Below, in pieces: positions 5,793 to 13,408 of a stretch of DNA of 16,789 nt. The notes beneath the pieces were generated by a model that was not told the DNA's origin, searched no databases, and saw only the letters and a list, made by a program, of their open reading frames with translations. The DNA is from Scatosoma sp964459515. Lineage in GTDB: Bacteria; Bacillota; Clostridia; Christensenellales; Borkfalkiaceae. A program made the position numbers and the translations under genes. Every line of letters begins with the position of its first letter. Position 1 is the stretch's first letter. The DNA is taken from contig CAYWML010000032.1 in assembly GCA_964459515.1 (NCBI GenBank), positions 1 through 16,789 on the forward strand, in the 5' to 3' direction.

Positions 5793-6512
5793 ATGTCTGC
5801 GTTGAAAAGGTTTTTTGTAAATTCGGTCGGCGACGTTGCCGAGTTGACGGGCGAGGAATTCGAGCACGCAAAAAACGTATTGCGGCTTTCGACGGGCGAC
5901 GAGGTGATTTTGCTGGACAACAGCGGCAAAGAATACACGGCAGTGGTTGCCGCCGTGGAGAAAAAACGCATGGAGCTGAACGTCGTGCGCGCGGAACTTG
6001 GCGCACGTGAAGCGGCGACGGACGTTTGCCTGCTGTTCGGCTATTTGAAAAACGCCGATAAAAACGAGTTTATCGTCCAAAAGGCGGTAGAGCTCGGCGT
6101 GAAAAAGATCGGCGTGTTTTCCTCGTCGTATTCCTCGGCGTACATGAACGACAACAAGTTGGAACGCCTGAATAAAGTTGCGCGCGAGGCGGCGAAACAA
6201 TGCTTGCGCGCGGTTGCGCCCGAGGTCGTCTATTTTTCGGACTTCGAGGCGGCTTTGCGCTACGCGGACGGCTTTACGAACAAGCTGTTCGCTTGCGAAT
6301 TTGCGACGGAGAGCGGTTGCGACGTCGCGAAATTGCAGGGCGGCACGGCAATCGTCGTGGGAAGCGAGGGCGGCTTTTCGAGGGAGGAGGCTTGCCTTGC
6401 CGAAAGTCTCGGCTTTGCTTCGGTCACGCTCGGAAAACGCATTTTGCGCGCGGAAACGGCGGCTGTCGCTTTGACGAGCGTCGTCATGTTCGCGTTGGGG
6501 GAATTGCGATGA
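5793..6512 (+). CDS. rsmE: 16S rRNA (uracil(1498)-N3)-methyltransferase
   Basis: Methylates N3 of U1498 in the decoding region of 16S rRNA using SAM. The 239 residues have the family's usual size. An N-terminal PUA-like RNA-binding part (about 1-70, including HAKNVLRL) precedes a SPOUT methyltransferase domain with trefoil knot. Diagnostic segments are NEFIVQKAVELGV (91-103), REAAKQCLR (131-139), IVVGSEGGFSREE (187-199) and the cofactor-loop LGKRILRAETAAVAL (213-227). A ribosome binding site (taggag, about 5780-5787) precedes the ATG. The gene overlaps mtaB by ATGA at its stop, indicating translational coupling. Confidence 0.95.
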   Translation: MSALKRFFVNSVGDVAELTGEEFEHAKNVLRLSTGDEVILLDNSGKEYTAVVAAVEKKRMELNVVRAELGAREAATDVCLLFGYLKNADKNEFIVQKAVELGVKKIGVFSSSYSSAYMNDNKLERLNKVAREAAKQCLRAVAPEVVYFSDFEAALRYADGFTNKLFACEFATESGCDVAKLQGGTAIVVGSEGGFSREEACLAESLGFASVTLGKRILRAETAAVALTSVVMFALGELR

Positions 6513-7771
6513 AAGCGGTGGTGTATACGCTCGGTTGCAAGGTCAACGACGTGGAGAGCGGTTCGATTATTCGCGGCTTGGAAGAGCTCGGTTACAGCGT
6601 TTCGCGCGAAATCGAAACGGCGGATTTATACGTGATCAACACTTGCGCCGTGACGGCGGAGGCGGAACGAAAAAGTCGGCAGACTTTGGGAAAAGCGATT
6701 AAGGCAAATCCGCAGGCGAAAATCATCGTTTGCGGTTGCGCTTCGCAGAAAAATCCGCAGGCGTTTTTGGAAAAAGGACATACCGTGTACGCGGTGACGG
6801 GCGCGCGGAATAAAGGCGAGGTGCTCGCGTTGGCGCGCGACGGCTTGCGGGAACGCGTCGGGGTTCGCCTTGGCGCGACGGAGGGCGGCTATGAGGAATT
6901 GCCCTTGCCCGAATGCCTGAAAACACGTAATTTCGTGAAAATCCAAGACGGCTGCAATCGGTTTTGCAGCTATTGCGTGATACCCTATTTACGCGGCAGA
7001 AGCCGTTCGCGCGCGCTCGCGAGCGCGGCTTCGGAAATTTTGTCGAGCAAGGCGCAAGAAACGGTGGTGACGGGCATCGATATTTCCGAATATAAGGACG
7101 GGGACGGCAACGACTTGACGGAGCTTATGCGTGCGGTGCGAGAAGCCGATACGCGCATTCGCCTCGGTTCGTTGGAAGTGAGTGCGATTACGGAGGCGTT
7201 TTTGGCGGCGTTGCAAGGGCTGAAATGCTTCGCTCCGCAATTCCATTTATCCTTGCAAAGCGGCTCGGACGCGGTGCTTCGGAGTATGAATCGGCACTAT
7301 ACGCGCGCGGAATATTTGGAAAAGTGCGCCATGATTTATAAAGCCTTCCCCGATGCGGCGATTACGACGGACATCATAGTCGGCTTCCCGACGGAAACGG
7401 ACGAGGATTTCGAGGATTCACTGCGTATCGTTTCGGAGGCTGGTTTTGCGCAAATTCACGCTTTCCCTTATTCGCCGCGCGAGGGCACGAACGCGTATAA
7501 GCGATATAAGGAGTTGCCTGCGGCGGTGAAAAAATCGCGTTTGGAACGTCTTTTGGAAGAGGGCGTAAAGCAAAAGAAAGCGTATATGGAACGGTTTGTC
7601 GGGAAGCGGTTATGCCTTGCCCCCGAAAATTGTTTCGACGGCGTAACGGAGGGATATTCGGAGAATTACATTCGGGTGTATGTAAACGGCGAACTTAAAA
7701 AACGGCTTACCCGTGTACGCGTTGAAGGACTATTTCGCGACGGCGTGATTGCCGCCGCGGACGAGGAGTAA
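6509..7771 (+). CDS. mtaB: tRNA (N6-threonylcarbamoyladenosine(37)-C2)-methylthiotransferase, radical SAM
   Basis: Adds a methylthio group to t6A at position 37 of ANN-decoding tRNAs. The protein has 420 residues. The N-terminal UPF0004 domain carries the auxiliary cluster cysteines C10 (LGCKVN), C46 (NTCAVT) and C77 (CGCASQ). The radical SAM motif CNRFCSYC gives C149, C153 and C156. The family fingerprints LSLQSGSDAVLRSMNRHYT and TDIIVGFPTETDEDF are present, and a C-terminal TRAM-like region (about 360-420) should bind tRNA. LGCKVN and a HYTRAEY stretch point to MtaB rather than MiaB or RimO. Start ATG at 6509 overlaps the rsmE stop; a larger open frame extending upstream lies inside rsmE and is not used. 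Confidence 0.93.
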   Translation: MKAVVYTLGCKVNDVESGSIIRGLEELGYSVSREIETADLYVINTCAVTAEAERKSRQTLGKAIKANPQAKIIVCGCASQKNPQAFLEKGHTVYAVTGARNKGEVLALARDGLRERVGVRLGATEGGYEELPLPECLKTRNFVKIQDGCNRFCSYCVIPYLRGRSRSRALASAASEILSSKAQETVVTGIDISEYKDGDGNDLTELMRAVREADTRIRLGSLEVSAITEAFLAALQGLKCFAPQFHLSLQSGSDAVLRSMNRHYTRAEYLEKCAMIYKAFPDAAITTDIIVGFPTETDEDFEDSLRIVSEAGFAQIHAFPYSPREGTNAYKRYKELPAAVKKSRLERLLEEGVKQKKAYMERFVGKRLCLAPENCFDGVTEGYSENYIRVYVNGELKKRLTRVRVEGLFRDGVIAAADEE

Positions 7772-7797
7772 ATATAAAAAGGAAAGGAGAAAAAAGT

Positions 7798-8133
7798 ATG
7801 GAAGATTGTATTTTTTGCAAAATCATCGCAGGGGAAATCCCTTCGCCGCGGTTATACGAAGACGAGCAGATGATTATCATTCGGGATATCGAGCCGAAGG
7901 CGAAGTTGCACTATCTCTGCATTCCGAAAACGCATTTCGCGTTGCTTTCGGAAATGGACGAGGCGCAGTCGGAAACGTTGCGGCATTGTTTTTCCGTCAT
8001 CGCGAAGTCGGAAGATAAGCTCGGTTTGCAGGACGGCTACCGCGTGATTATCAACCAAGGCGAAAACGGCGGTCAAACGGTGCGCCATTTGCATATTCAT
8101 TTGCTGGGCGGCGAAGTATTGACGGGTTTTTAA
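7798..8133 (+). CDS. HIT-family (HINT-like) nucleotide hydrolase
   Basis: A compact 111-residue histidine triad protein, the usual size for HINT-type purine nucleoside phosphoramidases. MEDCIFCKIIAGEIPS with C4 and C7 is the common zinc-type N-terminus. The catalytic triad is RHLHIHLLGG (H97, H99, H101). The physiological substrate is uncertain; HINT enzymes hydrolyse adenosine phosphoramidates and aminoacyl-adenylates. The strong ribosome binding site aaaggag (about 7781-7788) sits 26 nt after mtaB, and the gene is the last of the operon before a strong terminator. Confidence 0.93.
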   Translation: MEDCIFCKIIAGEIPSPRLYEDEQMIIIRDIEPKAKLHYLCIPKTHFALLSEMDEAQSETLRHCFSVIAKSEDKLGLQDGYRVIINQGENGGQTVRHLHIHLLGGEVLTGF

Positions 8134-8164
8134 GCAAACGCACTTGTTTTTTCGGATTTATAAC

Positions 8165-8198
8165 ACGGCGGCGCATTCGCGCCGCCGTAAATTTTTTA
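8165..8198 (+). terminator. Intrinsic terminator of the prmA-HIT operon
   Basis: A perfect 10-bp stem, acggcggcgc (8165-8174) with gcgccgccgt (8179-8188), a 4-nt attc loop and an aaatttttta tail. It separates the translation operon from the sporulation genes. Confidence 0.9.
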
Positions 8199-8263
8199 CG
8201 CTTGACGTTTTTCGTAAAAACAAGCTTTTTCGGACGGGCGTAGGGTGGAATATGAAAAAGTTC

Positions 8264-8293
8264 GCATAAAGCGAAGAAAAGCTTCGCAAACTG
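8264..8293 (+). promoter_or_regulatory. Candidate sigma-G-like promoter for the spoVA operon
   Basis: GCATA (8264-8268), an 18-bp spacer and CAAACTG (8287-8293), compared with the forespore sigma-G consensus GNATR-N18-CATNNTA (five of seven at -10). No sigma-A promoter with both boxes is visible between the upstream terminator and spoVAC. spoVA operons are sigma-G controlled in Bacillus. The match is imperfect. Confidence 0.3.
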
Positions 8294-8298
8294 CGTAT

Positions 8299-8415
8299 AT
8301 GGAAAAAAGGAAAATCGAGCAACGGGAAACGGACGGACGCACTCGTGACGAACGGGAAAGCTACGTGCCGCGCTTTGCGCCGAAAAGAAAAATGCGTGGG
8401 GCAGGTGTGCAATGA
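8299..8415 (+). CDS. Possible 38-residue basic/charged protein coupled to spoVAC
   Basis: An open frame from the ATG at 8299 encodes a highly charged 38-residue peptide rich in Arg, Lys and Glu, ending with a TGA that overlaps the spoVAC ATG as ATGA. The same frame stays open upstream to a GTG at 8245, which would add 18 residues. Codon choice resembles that of neighbouring genes. Against it, there is no good ribosome binding site before 8299, and if the candidate promoter at 8264-8293 is right, the start would be leaderless. I know no family for it. It may be real or simply untranslated leader. Confidence 0.3.
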   Translation: MEKRKIEQRETDGRTRDERESYVPRFAPKRKMRGAGVQ

Positions 8416-8864
8416 CTGGCAAAAACAGAAAAAATTATAACAAGAATTACGTGGCGTACGTCAACTCATTTGCACCGCCGACGAAGCACTTCAAAAATTG
8501 CTTCCGCGCGTTTATCGTGGGCGGCTTTATATGTTGCGTGGGACAATGCTTGCGCAACGTGTACGCCGTCGTGTTTTCTCTTTCGGGGGACGAGCTTGCC
8601 TCGGCGGTCAGCATGACGCTGATATTTTTAGGCGCGTTGTTGACGGGGCTGGGCGTGTACGACCGTATCGGCAGATACGCGGGCGCAGGTTCGATCGTGC
8701 CGATTACGGGTTTTGCCAACAGCGTGGCTTCGCCTGCCATCGAGTTTAAGACGGAGGGGCTCGTCTACGGGCTGGCGGCGAAAATGTTCGTCGTGGCAGG
8801 ACCGATTATCGTATACGGCGTGCTCGCAGGTACGCTCGTCGGGTTGATCTATTTGTTTTTATGA
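8412..8864 (+). CDS. spoVAC: Stage V sporulation protein AC, dipicolinate channel subunit
   Basis: An inner forespore membrane protein of the SpoVA channel, which loads dipicolinic acid during sporulation and releases it in germination. The 150 residues match the family: a polar N-terminus (1-30), then KNCFRAFIVGGFICCVGQ, a long membrane region LIFLGALLTGLGVYDRI, the hallmark GAGSIVPITGFANSVASPAIE, and two hydrophobic C-terminal segments. In Bacillus, SpoVAC acts as a mechanosensitive channel. The start at 8412 gives the normal N-terminus; a modest caggtg lies just upstream. It is first of the conserved trio, 6 nt before spoVAD. Confidence 0.95.
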   Translation: MTGKNRKNYNKNYVAYVNSFAPPTKHFKNCFRAFIVGGFICCVGQCLRNVYAVVFSLSGDELASAVSMTLIFLGALLTGLGVYDRIGRYAGAGSIVPITGFANSVASPAIEFKTEGLVYGLAAKMFVVAGPIIVYGVLAGTLVGLIYLFL

Positions 8865-8870
8865 GGGAAT

Positions 8871-9869
8871 ATGCAGACTTTATTTTTTAAGAACGCGCCG
8901 CGCATAGCCGCCACGGGAACGATTGCCGGTCCGAAAGAATGCGCCGGTATCGTGGGGAAGTACGTGGACAAGGCGTTGGCGGACGACACCTTCGGGGAGA
9001 GCACCTATGAAAAAGCGGAGTGCAAAATGCTTTCCTACGCCGTTTCTCGCGCGATTGAAAACGCGTCCGCTTGCGAACGGGACGTGGATATGTTGATTTC
9101 GGGCGATCTGCTCAATCAAATTATTTCCGCTTCGTTTACCGCGCGCGATTTCGATTTTCCGTTTTTAGGAGTGTACGGAGCGTGCTCCACGCTCGCGGAG
9201 AGTTACGCTTTGGCGGCTTCGCTGATTCATGCCGGCTATTATAAGCGGATCGTTGCGGCTACGGGAAGCCATTTTGCTTCGGCGGAGCGGCAATATCGCT
9301 ACCCCTTGGAGCTGGGGAATACTCGACCGCCGCAATCGCAATGGACGGTGACGGGCGCAGGCGCGGCGTTTATCGTTTCGTCGGAGCTGTGCGCTTCCGC
9401 TCCTGCAATAACGACGGCGACGTTCGGCAAAGTGGTGGATTTCGGAATTACGGACGTGAACAACATGGGCGCGGCGATGTCTCCTGCGGCTTGCGATACA
9501 ATCTTGCGCCACTTGGCGGAAACAGGCAGACCGCCCGAATATTACGATTTGATCGTCACGGGGGATTTGGGCGCGCTCGGCAGCCGAATATTGAAAGATC
9601 TGACGTGGGAAAAAGGCGTGGATATTTCGGGCAATCACGTGGATTGCGGAGAGATTGTGTATAAAGTCGTCGAGGACGAGTTTCAAGGCGGTAGCGGCGC
9701 TGGTTGCAGTGCCGTCGTGTTCAATTCGTATTTATACGATAAGCTCCGCCGCGGCGAGTTGCGGCGTGTGTTGTTGGCGGCGACGGGCGCATTGCTTTCC
9801 ACGGTTTCCAGTGGACAGGGAGAAAGCATACCTTGTATCTGCCACGCTGTTTCGATAGAGAACGAATAG
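8871..9869 (+). CDS. spoVAD: Stage V sporulation protein AD, dipicolinate-binding thiolase-fold protein
   Basis: A soluble, membrane-associated component of the SpoVA complex that binds dipicolinic acid. The 332 residues have the usual length and a thiolase/ketoacyl-synthase fold: FGESTYEKAECKM near 41-53, FPFLGVYGACSTLAES (97-111) with the conserved cysteine C105, GAGAAFIVS (162-170), and a C-terminal LLAATGALLSTVSSGQGESIP typical of the family. It begins 6 nt after spoVAC with gaggg as ribosome binding site, so co-expression is expected. Nothing suggests degeneration. Confidence 0.96.
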   Translation: MQTLFFKNAPRIAATGTIAGPKECAGIVGKYVDKALADDTFGESTYEKAECKMLSYAVSRAIENASACERDVDMLISGDLLNQIISASFTARDFDFPFLGVYGACSTLAESYALAASLIHAGYYKRIVAATGSHFASAERQYRYPLELGNTRPPQSQWTVTGAGAAFIVSSELCASAPAITTATFGKVVDFGITDVNNMGAAMSPAACDTILRHLAETGRPPEYYDLIVTGDLGALGSRILKDLTWEKGVDISGNHVDCGEIVYKVVEDEFQGGSGAGCSAVVFNSYLYDKLRRGELRRVLLAATGALLSTVSSGQGESIPCICHAVSIENE

Positions 9870-9905
9870 CGTTTTTGAACGGGTAGGTATGCGTTGAGAG
9901 GTGAA

Positions 9906-10292
9906 ATGGTGTTTTCGGAATATTACGGAATTTTGTGGGGATTTGCAAAGGCGTTTTTGGTCGGCGGCGGCATTTGTTTGATCGCGCAGATCGTCGTCAA
10001 CCTTACCGATTTGACGGCAGGAAAGATACTCGTCGTTTTTATGTTGTCGGGCGTTGCGTTGCAGGGCTTGGGGTTGTATCAATACCTCGTCGATTTTGCA
10101 GGCGCCGGTGCGACCGTGCCGATAAGCGGTTTCGGCTATCTTTTGGCGAACGGCGCGATACGCGGCGCGGAAAAAGGCTTTTTCGGAGCGGTGACGGGTG
10201 CATTGGCTTCTGCCAGCGCAGGCGTTTCCGCGGCTGTGGTGTTTGCTTTTCTCATGGCGATGTTGTTCCGCGCGCGAAGCAAACGCAGTTGA
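9906..10292 (+). CDS. spoVAE: Stage V sporulation protein AE, channel membrane subunit
   Basis: The last subunit of the SpoVA trio, a small integral membrane protein (128 residues from this start) homologous to SpoVAC. It shows AFLVGGGICLIAQIV, a second hydrophobic stretch ending GLGLYQYLVDFAGAGATVPISGFG (the SpoVA hallmark, about 50-75), and two more membrane stretches before a basic tail. The equivalent of Bacillus SpoVAEb. The ATG at 9906 is preferred over a TTG at 9894 because gagagg precedes it, though closely; GTG at 9909 is also possible. It follows spoVAD by 36 nt. The gene converges on yunB with a 24-nt gap, and no clear terminator lies between them. Confidence 0.93.
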   Translation: MVFSEYYGILWGFAKAFLVGGGICLIAQIVVNLTDLTAGKILVVFMLSGVALQGLGLYQYLVDFAGAGATVPISGFGYLLANGAIRGAEKGFFGAVTGALASASAGVSAAVVFAFLMAMLFRARSKRS

Positions 10293-10316
10293 CCAAGCCG
10301 CACTATTTCGCTGATT

Positions 10317-11039
10317 TTACGGCGAAAGCGACGGTTTATCGCCGAAAATGTCCGTTTGCAAATATGTATCGGGAACTTTCCCGACGAGTATGGATTCTCC
10401 GACGAGGATTTCGGTGACGACGGCGAAGTTTTCCGTGCGCGAGGGCATGACGATGCTGATGTCCGCAATTACATTCAAAAAAATCGAATGCTTGGTTTGG
10501 TTGATCCCCACGCTTTCAAAGGTGGACGTAAAATCGCAAGAAACGCTGCTGACGGGGATAATGCGAAAATGTATGCGCGGACCGATACCGGCGAACGCTT
10601 CTATGCCCGTCAACGCCCCCAGCGGCACGGGAATGCCGTTCAGGCTTAAATTTTTCAGATTGGATTGGGAGATGGACGCCGTGTCGCGCGCGATTTTGTT
10701 GATTTTTAAGGAGTTTGCGGCAACGGCGACGATACCGCCCGTTTCGTCGCGTGTGATCGTGACGAGGTCGTCGTAGCGCATTTCGTCGCTGAGCGTATAA
10801 TACACCGCGTCGTTGACGGCGATGGCGGTGCTTGCGCGCATGGTCGCTTCACTGACGGAGATTAACACGCGCGTGACGTTTCGTTGAAAATACAAAAACA
10901 GCAGCGAAGCCGTCGTAAGCAGCGCAAGTAACAACACGAGCAACCGTTTGCGTTTGCGGCGAACGGGGCGCGCTCTTCCGCGCGGTTTGCGCGGCGCGTT
11001 GCGATAGGGCGGCAACGCGTATTCGTAAAAGCGGTTCAT
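10317..11039 (-). CDS. yunB: Sporulation protein YunB
   Basis: A 240-residue protein matching the YunB family, which in Bacillus is made in the mother cell during sporulation and is linked to spore formation or germination; its biochemical role is unknown. After a proline- and arginine-rich basic N-terminus (1-32) there is one membrane segment (about 33-50). The extracytoplasmic domain carries family features: AIAVNDAVYYTLS, YDDLVTITRDETGGIVAVAANSLKIN, IPVPLGALTGIEAFAGIGPRI and a C-terminal VVTEILVGESILVGKVPDTYL. Its ATG (11039-11037) overlaps the murG stop as ATGA, so translation should be coupled to murG. The coupling with a cell-wall gene suggests a role near spore envelope assembly; that is inference. 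Confidence 0.92.
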   Translation of the reverse strand: MNRFYEYALPPYRNAPRKPRGRARPVRRKRKRLLVLLLALLTTASLLFLYFQRNVTRVLISVSEATMRASTAIAVNDAVYYTLSDEMRYDDLVTITRDETGGIVAVAANSLKINKIARDTASISQSNLKNLSLNGIPVPLGALTGIEAFAGIGPRIHFRIIPVSSVSCDFTSTFESVGINQTKHSIFLNVIADISIVMPSRTENFAVVTEILVGESILVGKVPDTYLQTDIFGDKPSLSP

Positions 11040-12091
11040 ATTCCGATACGGCTTTTGATTTCGCGGAGTATGACGTCGTTTCCGTGGGTGTAATTCGCCG
11101 CGTCCAGCCGTTTTTTTGCGTCTTTGTCCGCGAAAGTTTCGCGAAGAACGGGAACGATTCGTTCTTGTAGCTTTGCTTGCGGCAATACGCGGCAAAGCCC
11201 GCGCTTTTCAAAATACGCCGCGTTTTGTTGCTGATCGCCGCGCGTCGCGCCTTCGAGCGGCACGAGCACGGCGTTCTTTTTTAACGCCAACAGTTCGAAC
11301 AGCGTGCCTGCGCCTGCGCGTGCAAGTACGACGTCTGAAGCGGCGTACAGGGTAGCCATGTCTGAGACGAACTCAAATTGTCGATAGTCTTTTTCCGCGC
11401 AATTTTGCAGATTATCTTTGCCGCAAACGTGCAACACCGAACAAAAGGAAAGCAGTTCGCGCAGATTATCGCGCACGGCTTTGTTGAGGGCGCGGCTTCC
11501 CGAGCCGCCGCCGAACACCAAGAGGACGGGCTTTTGCGCGGAGAGCCGTAACCGTTTGCGCGATTCGCTTCTTTCGGCGGCGAAAAGCGTTTCGCGGATG
11601 GGCGCGCCGCTGTATTTTCCGTGCGGTAACGTTTTCGCCGTTTCGGGGAAAGAGGTGAATACGACTTCGCAAAAACGGGCGGTCAGCCGATTGGCGAGCC
11701 CTGCCGAAAAATCGCTTTCATGCGCCATGCAGGGCATGCCGAGTTTGCGCGCCGCCAGCACGACGGGAAGCGCGACGTAGCCGCCTTTGGAAAAAACGAG
11801 GTCGGGCTGTATCGCGCGGAGCGCGCGTTTGGCTTGCCGAACGGCGCGCGGCAGGTCGAAAGGAATGCGCAGGTTGCGGCGCAGTGCCGCGCCTCCGCTC
11901 CCTCGGACGAGCTTCGGGCAGCGGATTTCGTAATAGGGCAACCCGTACGGCTCGATAACGCTTTTTTCTACGCCGTCCGTGCCTATGTAAGAGACGGATA
12001 CGTTTTTTTCTTTTTGCAAGATTTCGATGAGGGCGACGTTGGGCAAAACGTGCCCTGCGCTGCCGCCGCCCGTAAACACTATTTTTTTCAT
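11036..12091 (-). CDS. murG: UDP-N-acetylglucosamine--lipid I GlcNAc transferase
   Basis: Transfers GlcNAc to lipid I to make lipid II at the cytoplasmic face of the membrane, the last intracellular step of peptidoglycan precursor synthesis. The protein has 351 residues, the usual length for this GT-B family. The N-terminal glycine loop is GGGSAGH (8-14), the membrane-contacting segment includes FSKGGYVALPVVLAA, the second glycine-rich loop is FGGGSGSRALN, and the donor-binding region ends in ATRGDQQQNAAYF, the form common in Clostridia. Start at 12091 (ATG) is preferred; a GTG two codons upstream is possible. The gene is outside a division/cell-wall cluster and is coupled to yunB. It may be the sole murG or a sporulation-linked second copy, which cannot be decided here. 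Confidence 0.93.
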   Translation of the reverse strand: MKKIVFTGGGSAGHVLPNVALIEILQKEKNVSVSYIGTDGVEKSVIEPYGLPYYEIRCPKLVRGSGGAALRRNLRIPFDLPRAVRQAKRALRAIQPDLVFSKGGYVALPVVLAARKLGMPCMAHESDFSAGLANRLTARFCEVVFTSFPETAKTLPHGKYSGAPIRETLFAAERSESRKRLRLSAQKPVLLVFGGGSGSRALNKAVRDNLRELLSFCSVLHVCGKDNLQNCAEKDYRQFEFVSDMATLYAASDVVLARAGAGTLFELLALKKNAVLVPLEGATRGDQQQNAAYFEKRGLCRVLPQAKLQERIVPVLRETFADKDAKKRLDAANYTHGNDVILREIKSRIGI

Positions 12092-12119
12092 GCGCACCTG
12101 CCTTTTTTCTTCTTGTAAT

Positions 12120-12148
12120 AGTATAGCCTCGCGAAAACTGCGATATTC
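12120..12148 (-). promoter_or_regulatory. Candidate promoter of murG-yunB
   Basis: On the minus strand TATACT (12125-12120) is a good -10, but no TTGACA-like box lies at the right distance. Instead GAATA (12148-12144) precedes GGCTATACT, which resembles forespore sigma-F-type boxes (GYWTA and GGNNANANT) with a spacer of 15 bases. The choice of sigma factor is speculative. Confidence 0.3.
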
Positions 12149-12200
12149 CCGACGGGCAGAAAAAAGTCGTGCGCCGTTACGGGCAAGAGGGGGCGCGTTT

Positions 12201-12235
12201 TTTAGAAACGGTCGAACGGGAAAACGCCGTTCAAC
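12201..12235 (-). terminator. Probable terminator of the WYL regulator gene
   Basis: Read on the minus strand, a 9-bp stem with one wobble (12235-12227 with 12219-12211) and a 7-nt loop is followed by cgtttctaaa. The T-tail is weak. It lies between the regulator stop (12277) and murG. Confidence 0.4.
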
Positions 12236-12276
12236 GCATACACGGCGGCTTGTTTTTAGAAAAACGCCGCGTTACG

Positions 12277-13200
12277 CTATTCGTATTGTTTTGCGGCTTC
12301 GCGTAAAAAATCTTTTACGCGCGTTTGCAGTGAAGGCGGCGAGAGGACTTTTAATCCGTTGCCGAACGCGGCAATCCGTCGCGGCAACGCTTCGGTATCC
12401 GCCAGCGAAGCTTCCGCGCGGTATTCGTCGCCGATTTTGCGTATGCACTCCGCGCCGAGCCAATCGGTCGCGCGCTCCAACGCGCTCGGTCGAACGAGAA
12501 GGCAAACGTCTATCGTCGGCACGTCTACGGACAGCGAAAGAGGGACTTCTTCGTTGCGAAAAGGTCGCCGCCGAAAATAGCTTTTTGTTTTCGTTACCGT
12601 CAATATCTTGCCGATCGGGAGCAGGCGAAAGGCACGTTCCGTATGGCAAAAGGCGAAAACGAATACGGATTCTCTATCGAACGCCAAAAGGTGCGGTTCT
12701 ATCTTTTGGGTAAGGCGTTCCCCGTTTTCTTCGTATTCGATTTCCGTGACGATACAGCGTTCCACGGCAAATTCCAAAAGGCGTATTTTCTCCGTCTGCG
12801 TGCGCGTATCGCCGTACGGCTCGCCGTTTAACAGCAACGCGCCTAATTCCGCGTAGAGAAATTGCGGACGGGTTTCCTGCTTTTTTGCCGCCGTCAATTT
12901 GCGTTTCGCTTCCAAAAACCGCTCCTGCGGCGCGGCGGCGTAAGCGCGGTTGAGCGCGTCCACGGCGGCGGCGTATTCCGTTTCCGTCATAAACCCGACG
13001 GGGAGCTTGAAATTGTCGGGCACGCGAATGCCGCCGTTTCTGCCGCGCGTTATTTTCACGGGCAGACAGGCGGACAGCGTTTCCACGTAGCGATAAACGG
13101 TGCGCGCGGAGATTTCGTAACGTTCGGCGATTTCTCTCGCGGTGACGGTGCGCTTGGATAACAAGTCGAATAAAATTCCGAGTAAAACAGCGTATTTCAT
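12277..13200 (-). CDS. HTH and WYL-domain transcriptional regulator
   Basis: A 307-residue YafY/DeoR-type regulator. Residues 1-60 form an N-terminal helix-turn-helix (LLSKRTVTAREIAERYEISARTVYRYVETL with GGIRVPDNF as the wing). The WYL domain (about 140-225) includes EIEYEENGERLTQKIEPHLLAF and the ligand motif RAFRLLPIGKI; the usual WYL tripeptide is replaced (SVFVFAF). A C-terminal WCX-like region follows. WYL domains bind nucleic-acid or nucleotide ligands, and targets are often adjacent or divergent genes. The start is fixed by the helix-turn-helix, which begins within a few residues of the ATG. A consensus promoter lies so close that the mRNA should have no leader (see findings). It is divergent from tyrS. 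The ligand and regulon are unknown. Confidence 0.9.
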   Translation of the reverse strand: MKYAVLLGILFDLLSKRTVTAREIAERYEISARTVYRYVETLSACLPVKITRGRNGGIRVPDNFKLPVGFMTETEYAAAVDALNRAYAAAPQERFLEAKRKLTAAKKQETRPQFLYAELGALLLNGEPYGDTRTQTEKIRLLEFAVERCIVTEIEYEENGERLTQKIEPHLLAFDRESVFVFAFCHTERAFRLLPIGKILTVTKTKSYFRRRPFRNEEVPLSLSVDVPTIDVCLLVRPSALERATDWLGAECIRKIGDEYRAEASLADTEALPRRIAAFGNGLKVLSPPSLQTRVKDFLREAAKQYE

Positions 13201-13206
13201 GCGGGT

Positions 13207-13235
13207 ATTATAACACGGGAAACGGAGCTTGTCAA
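13207..13235 (-). promoter_or_regulatory. Perfect consensus sigma-A promoter of the WYL regulator
   Basis: On the minus strand TTGACA (13235-13230) and TATAAT (13212-13207) with exactly 17 bases between them. Only six bases separate the -10 from the ATG at 13200, so transcription would begin at or one base before the start codon. Confidence 0.85.
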
Positions 13236-13275
13236 GGCGGTAGTAACGGGAAAATGCGTAAAAAACCCCGTTTTT

Positions 13276-13295
13276 TTTCGCGTGTACGCGCGAAA
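13276..13295. promoter_or_regulatory. Inverted repeat between the divergent regulator and tyrS promoters
   Basis: tttcgcg (13276-13282) and cgcgaaa (13289-13295) form a perfect 7-bp inverted repeat with a 6-bp centre, about 40 bp upstream of the regulator -35 and 25 bp upstream of the tyrS -35. A possible site for the WYL regulator; not a terminator in either direction. Confidence 0.3.
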
Positions 13296-13319
13296 GTTGC
13301 GAAAAAGTCGGCAAAACGC

Positions 13320-13348
13320 TTGACAAGTCGGGGAAAAAAGTGTAAAGT
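13320..13348 (+). promoter_or_regulatory. Promoter of tyrS
   Basis: TTGACA (13320-13325), 17 bases, then TAAAGT (13343-13348). The leader of about 55 nt is too short for a T-box; it holds a small hairpin, ttctgc-aaagc-gcagaa (about 13374-13390), before the purine-rich ribosome binding site. Confidence 0.6.
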
Positions 13349-13408
13349 TGGATAAATAATAAAATTAAACTTGTTCTGCAAAGCGCAGAAAAGAGAGGAG
13401 AGGAAAAA

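Noticed and set aside
13349..13408. T-box riboswitch in the tyrS leader
   Set aside because: The leader from the visible promoter is only about 55 nt, with no T-box sequence or antiterminator/terminator pair.
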